Positions 8,835-18,399 of a DNA stretch of 28,101 bases are shown piece after piece. This DNA is from Candidatus Sigynarchaeota archaeon (GTDB taxonomy: Archaea > Asgardarchaeota > Lokiarchaeia > Sigynarchaeales > Sigynarchaeaceae): assembly GCA_030587525.1 (NCBI GenBank), contig JAUQYW010000383.1, positions 1 to 28,101 on the forward strand. The letters are read 5' to 3'. Made by a program: the position numbers and the translations under genes. Numbering within the stretch: position 1 is the first letter of the stretch; every line of letters starts with the position of its first letter. Below the pieces are notes generated by a model. That model was not told the origin of the DNA. It saw only the letters and a list, made by a program, of their open reading frames with translations, and ran no database searches.

Positions 8835-11800
8835 TCACGTGAAACCCAGCGACGCGAGCCTACCAAGTTCCCTACCTATCTCGGCACGCAACTGAAGGTA
8901 GGGAGCGGCCCATGGATGGTAACTCTTCGTGAATTCTTGCATATCGTTCGTGGTAAAAATTGCTAGGTTTTGTAGGTTTTCCGGTTCATTATACAAGTCT
9001 CGAACACGCTGCAATAAAGCCCGGCCAGGCCCCGCTTGCGATGCGTTTCCCGACGCTTCAACTTGCTTGCAAGCGCTGTCGAGCATCCAGAAATACTCGT
9101 AGTCCTCGATGCCGTCTCGCACGCGTTCCAGACGCAAGGACCCGATGGGCGTGTCTCCTGGTCCAAAGCCAACGAGCGTGGACTCGCCGAACCCGGCGTA
9201 GCCATACCCGCCACTCAGGTCCATGCCATAATTGAATGACCAGTACAACCAACCGGTGACATTGTAGATCCAATGCATCCAGAACGAGTTTCGTTGTAAC
9301 ATGCCCGACATGTAAATCTCCGTGTCGGACCGTGGGAACCCGTTGTGCGTGTGGTAGACCCAGAGCACCTTTTCCCGCGTGCCGTTGTAGGTGGCGAGAA
9401 GATTCACCAGCCGAATGGGCCAGCCATTCGCGGTGTCGTCCTCAGGCATGGTTTCAGACGGCTGCCAGCGCTGCACTAGGGGGCAATATATGTCCACCTC
9501 CTGGAGGAAATCGTTGGGGTACTCGTCAAAGTTCCCGCTCAAGGTTTCCATGATCTTCAGCATGGGCGCGTGCTGGTGGATGAATTGGCCGATCTGCGTT
9601 AGGTTATCATAAATATCCGCCCCGGGTTCATCGCGGATGAGGAAGTACGCATGGTCGATGTATGGAGTCCCCCACGGCGTCGTGCGGTTCGAGAGCTGGG
9701 CCGTCAAATTCGTCAGATAATATGAAAACACGATCTCCTCCGTCCAGTTCAGATCCAGCTGTCCCATACCTGCGAGGCTGCTCCACGTTACCGGAAAGTA
9801 TTGCATTCCACGATCCATCAAGGGAACGAGCTGCGAGAAGTATGCCGGCCAGTCGAACGTGATGCTCATGTTGGACGTCGTGGCACTGAAGGCTTTTACG
9901 GGGCTTATATCGAAACGCCAATCGAGCCGGTGATCGATGTAAAAGTTTTGCCATACAGGTATTTCAGGGATTCCCCAGATTATTTCGGTGCTGATATGGC
10001 GTTCTTGCGAGATGGTGAAGTTGTAGACTTCCACCTCCAGGATGAATTGCACCGTGCGGTTCACGTAAGTGTGCACCTCGCCTGGATAACTTTCCCGGTA
10101 ATCGTAGCATGTGAATTGCAGCGTCGTCCGATACAAGCCCGGGTCGATGGTATTGTTGGTGCTCGCGTTCTCGGGAACGAACACATCAACATAGATTGGC
10201 CAGTTACATTTTCCAACGAGCGAGACGCCGGTGTCGATCCTGGAAAATGGAAGGAGGCGATCGGGATATTGACCGGAGAGCTGGGGCACGTAATCCACGT
10301 TGTAGAACGAGATGTTCCCCGAGCCGATCGTCTCGTTCGAGACCACTTGTTTCAAGTTCCTCAGAGGCCGGAAATCCCAGACATTAAGGTTTTTCAGGTT
10401 CCACGGGGTGAACACGACCTGGAACCCCTCATGCTCGCCACGTGCCATTGCGATCCTCACGGTCGAGTTTATGGTCGATGCGGGGATATTGGGCCGATAG
10501 TTAGCATCGATGGTTCGTGTCGAATCCGCGAGCCACAAGTAATACTCGCTGTTGTAGGTGCCGAGCACTTGCTCCGTAAAGCCCGCTTGTCCAGCGATCG
10601 TGACGACTGACAAGCTCCCGGCGACGAAAGCTGTTGCCAGCAAGAGCACCTTAAGGCTTACCCTTTTCTTGTGCGCATTGCTTCCAGGGGGTATCGCAAC
10701 CATTTCCTTGGGCGACGACGTGCTAGCCCGGGCAACGACAACCCTCCGTCCCTTGTTCCAGAACCCGTTCGCACGGGATATGAAGAAACCGACGAGCCAT
10801 ACGATCAAGCCCGCGCAAGAAAACATTATGGCATTTTCATAACATCGGGTACAATACAAGCCTGCTTTTTCCGCGATGCCAATTAAAATCGCCCCGGCTA
10901 TGAAAAATGTCGCCATGACAGCCCACGCCACTTGCGAAAATCGCCCGAGTGCCATGCCTCGCGTGTACAAGATACCAGCAGCTAAAAACCCCGGGATCGA
11001 GATGCACGACAACACGACAGTCGCCGGCCCGAACACCACATAGGAATCGGGACGCGACGCAAGCATAATACCATTCACGAGGAGGATCACTGCAGACACG
11101 ATGGCGATCCAGAACCGGTCAACCTTTAGCTTGCACGCGATGCCCCATGTGGCACATCCCGCAAGGAAGAGGGGAAACATCTGCACCCACATGGGCACGT
11201 AATTCGGCCGCACGAGTACCTGATTGAGGATATTGGCATTGGAATAGATCATCAACATCAAGAACAAGAAAACCACGAGGCCCTTGATGAAATGTAGCAA
11301 GCCGTTCCGGCCGTTCCGCACGGCTGGCCGGCCCTCGCCCTCTGGCAAGATCGATGCGTTCCCGACCGTGGTACCCCTCAAATTTGCGAGCTGGACTACC
11401 TTTACCACGGCGTATGCACCAAACCAAACGGCCTGAATAAGCACGGCCCAGAAATACCCGGCACTGCTGTAAAGGTATGTGTCCAGCCACGCGGGCACGA
11501 CGAGCAGCAACATAGTCTTGAGCATCGCGCCTTCCTTCTTTCCGCGAGGATCCACGTTCGATATGAATGCACCGGGCGCGGCGATGATGATCATGAAAAA
11601 GGTCAAGGAAAGATGCACGACGACCGGGTAGTGTGCATACAGCCAATAGTACCCGAACTGCATCACGGGTGGCGCTCCGACAAGATCGAGATAGGTTGAC
11701 AAGGTAAGCAGGATCCACGAGCACGTGACCAAATCTGCGACAGTGGCCGCGAGTTGCACCATCGTACGCAGCTTTATGTTGAAGACCCATCCAGGACCGG

Positions 11801-11993
11801 TAATCGCAACCACGAGGGCTGGAACCATGAGGGCAATCAAGATGCTGATGGCATTCGCGTTCGAAAGCCACTTCGTGCCAGCGAACTGTGCAATAGAACC
11901 GATCTGGATCGATAAAGCAATGAAAAACGAGAAGAAAATTGGCATCGCGTGCTTATCCACGCGGCCATCCCCGTGTCCATCTTGCATGTTCAT
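8835..11993 (-). CDS. Polytopic membrane protein fused to an extracellular DUF4091 glycosidase-like domain
   Basis: A 1052-residue protein in two halves. Residues about 17-470 hold roughly 12-13 transmembrane helices with short loops. The rest is hydrophilic and rich in N-x-S/T, and should lie outside the cell. It begins with a beta-sandwich-like segment (about 480-660) followed by a (beta/alpha)8-like domain with the acidic pair D788-E789 in RDEPG, where GH123/DUF4091 enzymes carry their catalytic Asp-Glu. It ends with the strong DUF4091 signature DGIEDYEYFW at 960-969. The substrate is unknown, likely an N-acetylhexosamine-containing surface glycan if it follows GH123. DUF4091 proteins are usually secreted, so the long membrane half is unusual. 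The start is supported by a TATA-like box about 27 nt upstream (leaderless). Confidence 0.85.
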   Translation of the reverse strand: MNMQDGHGDGRVDKHAMPIFFSFFIALSIQIGSIAQFAGTKWLSNANAISILIALMVPALVVAITGPGWVFNIKLRTMVQLAATVADLVTCSWILLTLSTYLDLVGAPPVMQFGYYWLYAHYPVVVHLSLTFFMIIIAAPGAFISNVDPRGKKEGAMLKTMLLLVVPAWLDTYLYSSAGYFWAVLIQAVWFGAYAVVKVVQLANLRGTTVGNASILPEGEGRPAVRNGRNGLLHFIKGLVVFLFLMLMIYSNANILNQVLVRPNYVPMWVQMFPLFLAGCATWGIACKLKVDRFWIAIVSAVILLVNGIMLASRPDSYVVFGPATVVLSCISIPGFLAAGILYTRGMALGRFSQVAWAVMATFFIAGAILIGIAEKAGLYCTRCYENAIMFSCAGLIVWLVGFFISRANGFWNKGRRVVVARASTSSPKEMVAIPPGSNAHKKRVSLKVLLLATAFVAGSLSVVTIAGQAGFTEQVLGTYNSEYYLWLADSTRTIDANYRPNIPASTINSTVRIAMARGEHEGFQVVFTPWNLKNLNVWDFRPLRNLKQVVSNETIGSGNISFYNVDYVPQLSGQYPDRLLPFSRIDTGVSLVGKCNWPIYVDVFVPENASTNNTIDPGLYRTTLQFTCYDYRESYPGEVHTYVNRTVQFILEVEVYNFTISQERHISTEIIWGIPEIPVWQNFYIDHRLDWRFDISPVKAFSATTSNMSITFDWPAYFSQLVPLMDRGMQYFPVTWSSLAGMGQLDLNWTEEIVFSYYLTNLTAQLSNRTTPWGTPYIDHAYFLIRDEPGADIYDNLTQIGQFIHQHAPMLKIMETLSGNFDEYPNDFLQEVDIYCPLVQRWQPSETMPEDDTANGWPIRLVNLLATYNGTREKVLWVYHTHNGFPRSDTEIYMSGMLQRNSFWMHWIYNVTGWLYWSFNYGMDLSGGYGYAGFGESTLVGFGPGDTPIGSLRLERVRDGIEDYEYFWMLDSACKQVEASGNASQAGPGRALLQRVRDLYNEPENLQNLAIFTTNDMQEFTKSYHPWAAPYLQLRAEIGRELGRLASLGFT

Positions 11994-12016
11994 GTATCCG
12001 GATTTACATCTAAAGT

Positions 12017-12023
12017 AATAAAG
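12017..12023 (-). promoter_or_regulatory. TATA-like box of the DUF4091 gene
   Basis: Read on the minus strand this is TTTATTA, centred about 27 nt before the ATG at 11993. It fits leaderless transcription in archaea and supports the first ATG as the start. Confidence 0.4.
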
Positions 12024-12166
12024 ACAATCGTACCGTTATTGTGTATTTGAAGGCCATTCTATAGATCGGATAGTTATGTTCGTATCAAGAGTATGGAATT
12101 ATCGAATAATAGGTTTAATTGGGTGAAGGTCATCTGAATGATGTCGGAACAAGCGAGGCGAATGGA

Positions 12167-12970
12167 ATGTTAGAACCGTATTATTGCCAGAGATGCAAGA
12201 AACTGCACAAGCCGGGAACCCGCGATTATAACACGCACAAGTTCCTCGATGCCTGGGATCGAGAATCCGACGTTGCTTGTGCCCGCACGATCGTGAATCG
12301 CGTGTTGCTCGCGTGCATTGCGATCTCCGCTACTTGGGTCGTAGCGATGTCGCTCGTGGTTTATTCTGGCTTTAGCTTGTCGTTCCTTTTCGGTTTTGGT
12401 TCAGTTCCCTGGATTGGTTTCGTGATTGGCTTCGCGGTGGCGTACATCGTGATCGTAGTGGTCTTCGGAAAGGGCCTACAGTTTAACACGTCGATATTGC
12501 ACGCGCTTCTCCAAGTTCTTGGCTTTCTCATCGTCCTTCCCACGCTGCCATACATCTGGGCATTTCTCCTGACCATACCGCTTTCGATCATGGCATTGCA
12601 AGCAACGATTGCTCTCGCGGGGTGGCGTCGCCCTGCTATTATCGCCGAGCCTTGGCTTTACAAGGGACGATGGTTCTTGGTAACACTAGGGACGGGCGCC
12701 GCCATCGCATTGCTTTGGCTCTTGTTACTTTCATGGCTGCTCCATTCCCCGCTCGAGTCTTCAATCTTCTTGCTTTTTTTCCTGGCCCACAGCGCCATCG
12801 CCATCCTCTTCACGATATTATCTGGCGTCGTCACGCTCGGTCATATTGATAAGTTGAAAATGGTCATCAAGGAGAGCCCGTGGATGTCCGGGTTTAAGCT
12901 GATATTGGATTTTACCGCACGGGACACGGGTCTCATGGTCATCAGCATTATCTTTCTGTTTCTCCATTGA
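12167..12970 (+). CDS. Polytopic membrane protein with N-terminal CxxC motif
   Basis: A 267-residue protein not assigned to a family. The short N-terminus contains YYCQRCKKLH, half of a zinc-ribbon-like knuckle, followed by a polar segment and then about six transmembrane helices packed into the remaining 220 residues. An upstream in-frame TTG at 12119 would add 16 residues; the ATG at 12167 is preferred because GAGG lies 8 nt before it and the CxxC follows at once. The gene is divergent from the DUF4091 gene across about 170 bp. It converges on the metallo-hydrolase gene downstream, and the T-rich stretch 13004-13017 at the shared end probably terminates it. Function unknown. Confidence 0.75.
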   Translation: MLEPYYCQRCKKLHKPGTRDYNTHKFLDAWDRESDVACARTIVNRVLLACIAISATWVVAMSLVVYSGFSLSFLFGFGSVPWIGFVIGFAVAYIVIVVVFGKGLQFNTSILHALLQVLGFLIVLPTLPYIWAFLLTIPLSIMALQATIALAGWRRPAIIAEPWLYKGRWFLVTLGTGAAIALLWLLLLSWLLHSPLESSIFLLFFLAHSAIAILFTILSGVVTLGHIDKLKMVIKESPWMSGFKLILDFTARDTGLMVISIIFLFLH

Positions 12971-13009
12971 TCAAGAAGCAGTGAAGGATTCTATCCCCCT
13001 AACCTTTTC

Positions 13010-13903
13010 TTATTTTTCCACGACGAGGCCATCGAACGTTATTTCGACGCTATGAGGTTTCATTAGCTCCACGATATCATCGTATGTCACGTTGCTTTGA
13101 TGCGAAAAGTGGTGGGCGAAGAAGGTGCAGCGTTCAGAAAGGAGATCGCGTGTCACGAACTCGTTCTTAGTCTTGAGGAAGCTCTCGTTTGAATGATGCC
13201 CTCCTGTACGACCAAGTCCGACCGTGCAATCAAGCGCAATGACATCCAACTTGGCACCCAGGGATTCGATGTAGTTCCACTCTTCCTCATCCCACAATCC
13301 TGTGTCAGTTCCATACAAGAACCGAGTCGTGCCATCGTCGATGACGAAATTCAAGCTGAGCTCCGGCTCCTTGTGGTGAGCATGGATCGTGTAAACCTTG
13401 TATCGCCCCAGGTTAATTGTTTGATGCGGTTCGATCACTATAGTCTTTACAAAGAAAAAGTCTTCGATTTCTTCGATAACCTCTTCATCGGTCGGTCGCA
13501 CTGCATGCTTCCCGCCTTGGTTGAGTTCTTCCATAAAGACAACGCGAGTTTGCTCATTGAAAGTCTCGATACTCGTTTTGTTTCCCCACAACCGGACAAT
13601 GCCCAAGCTCCCTTTTAGTCGTGAAGTGACCTTTCGATGTCGCACGTCATGCATGTAAAGATGGTCCGCGTGGCTGTGCGTGATCAAGATATCCTTGACC
13701 TTCGTGAGGTCAACGTTGAAACGCGTGCATTGCGCTGACGTGTCTGGACCATAGTCGATGAGCAAGTCATCATTCACGAGAGCGCTCGATCGGCATCGAA
13801 GATTCCTGCCACCTAACTTGCGGGCTCGTTGGCAATTTTCACAGTTACAAAAAAGGGCTGGGAATGCTTCTGCAGCGCCCGTGCCGAGGAACGTGATCTT
13901 CAT
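13010..13903 (-). CDS. PhnP-like metallo-beta-lactamase-fold hydrolase
   Basis: A 297-residue cytoplasmic metallo-hydrolase. Seen: the N-terminal strand and GTGAAEAFP loop of PhnP-type enzymes; a cysteine cluster C19-x-C21-x2-C24 followed by QRAR, where PhnP carries its structural zinc site; the metal-binding motif H76-x-H78-x-D80-H81; a further D200 in YGTDTG; and C-terminal AHHFSH (about 263-268). PhnP-family members hydrolyse phosphodiesters such as cyclic ribose phosphates; no phosphonate genes are nearby, so the actual substrate is open. It is transcribed divergently from the beta-helix gene with only 55 bp between the starts. Family fold confidence is high, substrate confidence low. Confidence 0.88.
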   Translation of the reverse strand: MKITFLGTGAAEAFPALFCNCENCQRARKLGGRNLRCRSSALVNDDLLIDYGPDTSAQCTRFNVDLTKVKDILITHSHADHLYMHDVRHRKVTSRLKGSLGIVRLWGNKTSIETFNEQTRVVFMEELNQGGKHAVRPTDEEVIEEIEDFFFVKTIVIEPHQTINLGRYKVYTIHAHHKEPELSLNFVIDDGTTRFLYGTDTGLWDEEEWNYIESLGAKLDVIALDCTVGLGRTGGHHSNESFLKTKNEFVTRDLLSERCTFFAHHFSHQSNVTYDDIVELMKPHSVEITFDGLVVEK

Positions 13904-13958
13904 ACTATATTCCGGTATTCAATAGAACTTCATTAAGTTGCACGGCAAAATACGAATT

Positions 13959-16331
13959 ATGCATGCACTACGTATACAAACCATATTTCTTTGCGCCTTC
14001 ATCCTGGTGCTAATAGCGAACCTTTCGTGCTTTTTAATGCTGGGCTTGACCCGCGACGCGATCAAGAATATGTTCCCCCGGGGAACACGAGTTGAAATGT
14101 CCGCGCCGCCAATGGCCGAATATTACGTGGCTCAGAACGGCAATGACACGAACAACGGTTCATTGGCGTATCCGTTCAAGACGATCACGCGTGCGCAGCA
14201 AGCTGCACGTGCAAATACGACGGCGATGACTGGCGATGTCATCATCTATTTGAGAAATGGGACGTATCGCATTTCCAGCACGCTCACTTTCAATTCCAGC
14301 GATGGTGGTAATGGCCTTTACGATGTTATCTACAAGGCTTACCCCGGCGAGACCCCGGTCATCGACGGGGGCATCTCGATCCCGGCGGCAAGCTGGCAGA
14401 TTCATGACAGCACCAAGAATATCTGGCGTGTCCAGCCCGGTGTGGCTGATTTTCGTCAACTCTACGTGAAAACCAGTTCAGGCAAGAATCATAACACGCC
14501 CGAACCAAACGCTGCAGATGTCCCCGAATACCCTTATGCTGGTTATCCAACGTCGCTCTCGGTTATGACCTCTTCATATGATGGTACGGGGAAATGGGAA
14601 CGCCGAGCTATCCGAGCTCGCGCTATTGTGCCCTCAAACACGTTCTCGAGAACCGGCGAAGGTTACGATTATCTCGTAAGTAGTGGTTTTTGGTCCGATC
14701 TCCGGGAATGGCCGTTATCGAGCCTGAATTCCCAGAGCCGACTCGGCGATGCTCAATATTATGTACAAGATATCGAATTCGTCTATCAAAGCTCGTGGAG
14801 ACTTCCCCGGATTCATCTCTATGCTGCAGGTGAATACGATGGAAGGAACCAGATCATAATGCAACAGCCTGCATTCTTCCTCGTGAGTGAGAATTATGTC
14901 ACACAACTAGGCAAGGATGGTTCTGGCCAACCAGATTGGATCGAAAACGCATATGCACTGTTGGACGAACCTGGCGAGTGGTATTACGACCACCACATTG
15001 GATGGCTGTTTTACATCCCACTCGATAATGAACCACTACCCAACTCGACCAACATCGAGTTCAGCGTACCAGTCGTGGAAAAGCTGGTTGATATCGCCGG
15101 CGTTGCCGGGAATCCCGTGCAAAATTTGCGCTTCGAAGGTATCACGTTCAAGCACGCATCGTATCTCCGCCCAAACGTGTACGGCGTCGGTCATATTGAC
15201 TCGCAAGCAAATCTCTTTTTTGTTTTTAGTTCAGGAAGCTGGTATTCTGAACGTGATCCTGGTTCTGTTCTTGTTACATATGGGAATAACATCCAGTTTG
15301 AGCGATGCACGTTCACGAAACTGGGCAGTGCCGGGCTTGACCTGTCTACCGGAACTCAAAATTCGACCGTCCAGGGTTGCGTATTTGACGATTTGTCCGG
15401 AACCGGCATGAACATCGGAGAGCCAAGTGCATATGATCCTGGCTGGGTCCCGATTCCGGATGACGATGTGCGTGTCACTAAAAATAATTCCGTTCTCAAT
15501 TGTTATTTCACGAACATCTGCATCGAATTCAAGGGCGGCCATGCGATTTATAATGTCTACACGCAAGATTCGCGGATAGAGCACAACGAGATTTCTGGAA
15601 CTGCATATTCGGCCATTAGTGTGGGCTGGGGCCATTCCTACACGCGTACCTTCATGCACAACAATTCCGTCCAGTACAATCACATCACGAATTATATGAT
15701 GGAGATGAAGGACGGCGCAGCGATATACACTCTATCATTACAGAATGGCACAAGGGTGCAACACAACTGGATCCACGACGGCGGGGGTAGCGGTTTATAC
15801 CCGGACGAGCAAACCGCGCAAACTTATTGGCGTTACAATGTTGTGTATCGAAGCGGTAATTCGCTCCAAGACCATTCGCTTGGTCCGCAGCCATGGACAG
15901 ACTCGTCGATTCGGGAGAATATCATCGAGGACAATTACTTCGACATGGACCCCATCATCGAACCGCGTCGACAAGTAACTCACATCTCAAATAATATCTG
16001 GCGTATTGGTGTCGGGGACAACGTGAGCGCAACTCCAAATGCAACTGTGATGGCCAACGTGGTCGGCGCGGGTCTGGAAGCTGAATACCAGAACATCACT
16101 ATGGGCTCTAATCCGATTCGATACAAGGATGGACCGGGATTATATTGGAGCGATATGAGCACGGAACAAACACCCGTTAAAGATAATCTTGTACTGTTCT
16201 GGACGGGAATCGCGGGCATAGCTGTCGTTGCCGTGGCCGGCGTGGTCATCGTGGTGCGGAAACAAGAACCTCGCAATGTCCCGGCGGCACAAAAACTGAA
16301 GCAAGGAGGAACCGAGCAACATGAGCATTGA
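13959..16331 (+). CDS. Membrane-anchored right-handed parallel beta-helix protein
   Basis: A 790-residue cell-surface protein. It opens with a signal-peptide or signal-anchor helix (about residues 5-30), then the segment YYVAQNGNDTNNGS with a following PFKTI, the standard opening of secreted pectate-lyase-like beta-helix proteins. Repeated beta-helix rungs such as NLRFEGITF, IQFERCTFTKL, NSTVQGCVFDDL and SRIEHNEISG follow. Near the C-terminus one transmembrane helix (about 750-772) is followed by a short basic cytoplasmic tail, so the helix domain is displayed outside. Such folds bind or cleave polysaccharides; the catalytic residues are not identifiable. The ATG at 13959 is preferred over an in-frame TTG at 13938 because the hydrophobic leader starts there. 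It overlaps the downstream membrane gene by 11 bp, so the two are coexpressed. Confidence 0.85.
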   Translation: MHALRIQTIFLCAFILVLIANLSCFLMLGLTRDAIKNMFPRGTRVEMSAPPMAEYYVAQNGNDTNNGSLAYPFKTITRAQQAARANTTAMTGDVIIYLRNGTYRISSTLTFNSSDGGNGLYDVIYKAYPGETPVIDGGISIPAASWQIHDSTKNIWRVQPGVADFRQLYVKTSSGKNHNTPEPNAADVPEYPYAGYPTSLSVMTSSYDGTGKWERRAIRARAIVPSNTFSRTGEGYDYLVSSGFWSDLREWPLSSLNSQSRLGDAQYYVQDIEFVYQSSWRLPRIHLYAAGEYDGRNQIIMQQPAFFLVSENYVTQLGKDGSGQPDWIENAYALLDEPGEWYYDHHIGWLFYIPLDNEPLPNSTNIEFSVPVVEKLVDIAGVAGNPVQNLRFEGITFKHASYLRPNVYGVGHIDSQANLFFVFSSGSWYSERDPGSVLVTYGNNIQFERCTFTKLGSAGLDLSTGTQNSTVQGCVFDDLSGTGMNIGEPSAYDPGWVPIPDDDVRVTKNNSVLNCYFTNICIEFKGGHAIYNVYTQDSRIEHNEISGTAYSAISVGWGHSYTRTFMHNNSVQYNHITNYMMEMKDGAAIYTLSLQNGTRVQHNWIHDGGGSGLYPDEQTAQTYWRYNVVYRSGNSLQDHSLGPQPWTDSSIRENIIEDNYFDMDPIIEPRRQVTHISNNIWRIGVGDNVSATPNATVMANVVGAGLEAEYQNITMGSNPIRYKDGPGLYWSDMSTEQTPVKDNLVLFWTGIAGIAVVAVAGVVIVVRKQEPRNVPAAQKLKQGGTEQHEH

Positions 16332-17547
16332 TAATCGTCATTACTTCCTTCCCGCATGCGTGTGGGGGGCGTTCGTTGCATCCTTCATGATCTTGCTTTA
16401 TTTCGAGAAGATGGTCTTCGATCGCCACCTGGGCGAGGAGATTCAATACGGGATCCTCGCGTTCGTGCTGTTGGGTGTCGGGCTTTTGGCGTCCCTTTCA
16501 AGCAAATGGTTATCCTCGAAAGTGCTCGTTGCAATCATCTTCAGCGGCATCCTAGCAGGCACAGTCATTTGGTTCTTGATATTCTATAACCTTCCCGTGA
16601 TGCCATCACGATCCGGGTGTGACGCAATCGTGTGCCAGGCTTTTGGCCAGGTCATCTTACTGGTTCTCCACGTGTCAATTCTCCCTGTCTTGCTCATTGA
16701 ATGGACGCGACGACTGATGGCGGGAGATACAGCGAAGAATGTCCAAAGCGCGAGTAAGGCTCGAACCCCGGTCGTTCCGGTACTGGCATTGGTTGTGGCA
16801 GGGGGCGTTTCGATCGCTGCGGGACTCGTTTCAGCGGTGGCATATTATTGGCCCGTCTTCGTCGCGTTTGTGTCCTTGCTGGCCATGGCCTGTGCATTTA
16901 TGGTCATCTTCTGGAAAAATGCGCTCCCCGAGGCGCCCGATGCTCGCGGTAAGCCTGATACAAACCTGTTCTTTCGGGATTTGATCGTCGTGCTGCTCGT
17001 CGGGGTTCCCGGGTTCGCCATGATGGATCGCGAGGCCTACAAATTTTCATTACTTGTAACCCTTGGGGCATGCATGGTCATGTTCAGCGTCATCTACATG
17101 ATGATGGTAAAATTCACGGATGTAGCTCGAAGTCTCTTTTTAGCAGAAGTGGTTATATTTGGCGTGCTTGCCTTGATTTCAACGACCATGTATTACTTAT
17201 ATAACCGTGGTATGACCGTTAACTTGCTCGTTGGTATTCCGGAATTCGTCACGGGCTTTTGCGCGGGGTACATCTGGACACGCATCATCCACGTCGCGCA
17301 AGGCATATCCTACCCGAAGGCATTCCCCGTCCCAGCCCGCACCGATAACATGCGCAATTTCTCGAGTAAGTTCTCGACGTCGATCTTGCTACTCCTGTTC
17401 GCGGGCAGCACAGCGTTCAACATAGATCCAACAGCGGCAGACACAGTGTCCCTTGTCTATCCCGTTGGAATCGTGCTTGCGTCGATAGGATTGATCTTAT
17501 GGACGGTTTCTGCATTGAAATTGAGGGAATGTAAGAAAAGTCCGTAA
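16321..17547 (+). CDS. Polytopic membrane protein coupled to the beta-helix gene
   Basis: A 408-residue protein with about eleven predicted transmembrane helices and no recognisable catalytic motif. A good Shine-Dalgarno, GGAGGA at 16305-16310, lies 10 nt before the ATG inside the end of the upstream gene, and the two coding regions overlap by 11 bp. This strongly implies coordinated production with the surface beta-helix protein, for example as a membrane partner, transporter or assembly factor for it. The family is not recognised. A T-rich run follows the TAA. Confidence 0.78.
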   Translation: MSIDNRHYFLPACVWGAFVASFMILLYFEKMVFDRHLGEEIQYGILAFVLLGVGLLASLSSKWLSSKVLVAIIFSGILAGTVIWFLIFYNLPVMPSRSGCDAIVCQAFGQVILLVLHVSILPVLLIEWTRRLMAGDTAKNVQSASKARTPVVPVLALVVAGGVSIAAGLVSAVAYYWPVFVAFVSLLAMACAFMVIFWKNALPEAPDARGKPDTNLFFRDLIVVLLVGVPGFAMMDREAYKFSLLVTLGACMVMFSVIYMMMVKFTDVARSLFLAEVVIFGVLALISTTMYYLYNRGMTVNLLVGIPEFVTGFCAGYIWTRIIHVAQGISYPKAFPVPARTDNMRNFSSKFSTSILLLLFAGSTAFNIDPTAADTVSLVYPVGIVLASIGLILWTVSALKLRECKKSP

Positions 17548-17560
17548 ACATCTATGAAAA

Positions 17561-17583
17561 TCTTCTTTCTATTTTTAGTTTTC
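17561..17583 (+). terminator. T-rich terminator between convergent genes
   Basis: Several T3-T5 tracts start 14 bp after the TAA of the plus-strand membrane gene. On the minus strand, the A6 run at 17593-17598 could similarly terminate the convergent gene. Confidence 0.4.
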
Positions 17584-17618
17584 CCGTGTAGTAAAAAATA
17601 GTAATAATATTAGTGAGA

Positions 17619-18398
17619 TCACGATGCCCGGAGGCCCCTCCAATACAAGATCGCGGCGATCGCTTGCAATATGCAGCCGAGGAAGATATCATACTCGAGT
17701 GGCGTGCCGAAAATCTGATACAATATACTGATTTCCGCGATCTTCAAGGCCATCAAAAAACCCACGTAAAAGAGGATCGAAGCGAAGATAATCGATATCG
17801 ACCTCTTTTTCAAGTCTCCCGTGGTCGTCGCTGCGAGCCTGATGTTGATGCCGATGTTCAGCACGAGCCCGATCAAGACACCGCCGATCGCGCCGAACAT
17901 GACAATCTCCGTGTAAATGGAGTAACTTAGCGCGGGGATGAAGACCGGGATGATGGCAATCGTGATGGCGAACAAATAGATCGTCCCGGGCGTGCGCTTC
18001 CAGCCAAGTACCACTTCCAGGGGATAGACCTGGGCCGCGAGGAGCAGCATGAGGATCATGATTCCGATGAGGTACAAGGGATTTGCCAGGTTGGGCAATG
18101 TGAGGTCGTATCCCGGCGTGATGCCATAGAGGACCGAGAAATCCGTGTCAAGATTCCCGATAAATCCTGTGCCGGTGGAAAGTGCCAATATTTCATCAAG
18201 CACGCTCAATGCGCCGTACACGAACAAGAAGCCGAAAAAGACCTCGTAACCGAGGGAAAACTTGTTCGGCAATCCATTCTTCTTTGACTGCACGTAATTC
18301 TTCCGGAAGAACAAGAAGAGCACGAGATACACCACGAAGAGCAAGACCCGGCCCGCGAGTACCAAGGTTCCTTCGATGGTTAATGTTTGGTCAATCAT
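17619..18398 (-). CDS. Integral membrane protein following the CPBP-like gene
   Basis: A 259-residue hydrophobic protein with about seven transmembrane helices and a charged first cytoplasmic loop (YVQSKKNG). The family is not recognised. The ATG at 18398 is chosen because it comes one base after the TAA of the preceding gene and has AAGGTGG at a normal distance upstream; a GTG at 18410 in the same frame would add only four residues. The arrangement implies translational coupling to the CPBP-like protein, so the two may work in one membrane complex. Confidence 0.78.
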   Translation of the reverse strand: MIDQTLTIEGTLVLAGRVLLFVVYLVLFLFFRKNYVQSKKNGLPNKFSLGYEVFFGFLFVYGALSVLDEILALSTGTGFIGNLDTDFSVLYGITPGYDLTLPNLANPLYLIGIMILMLLLAAQVYPLEVVLGWKRTPGTIYLFAITIAIIPVFIPALSYSIYTEIVMFGAIGGVLIGLVLNIGINIRLAATTTGDLKKRSISIIFASILFYVGFLMALKIAEISILYQIFGTPLEYDIFLGCILQAIAAILYWRGLRAS

Positions 18399-18399
18399 G

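Noticed and set aside
9801..10610. 269-residue plus-strand reading frame
   Set aside because: Shadow of the DUF4091 gene; the codons mirror the extracellular domain on the opposite strand.
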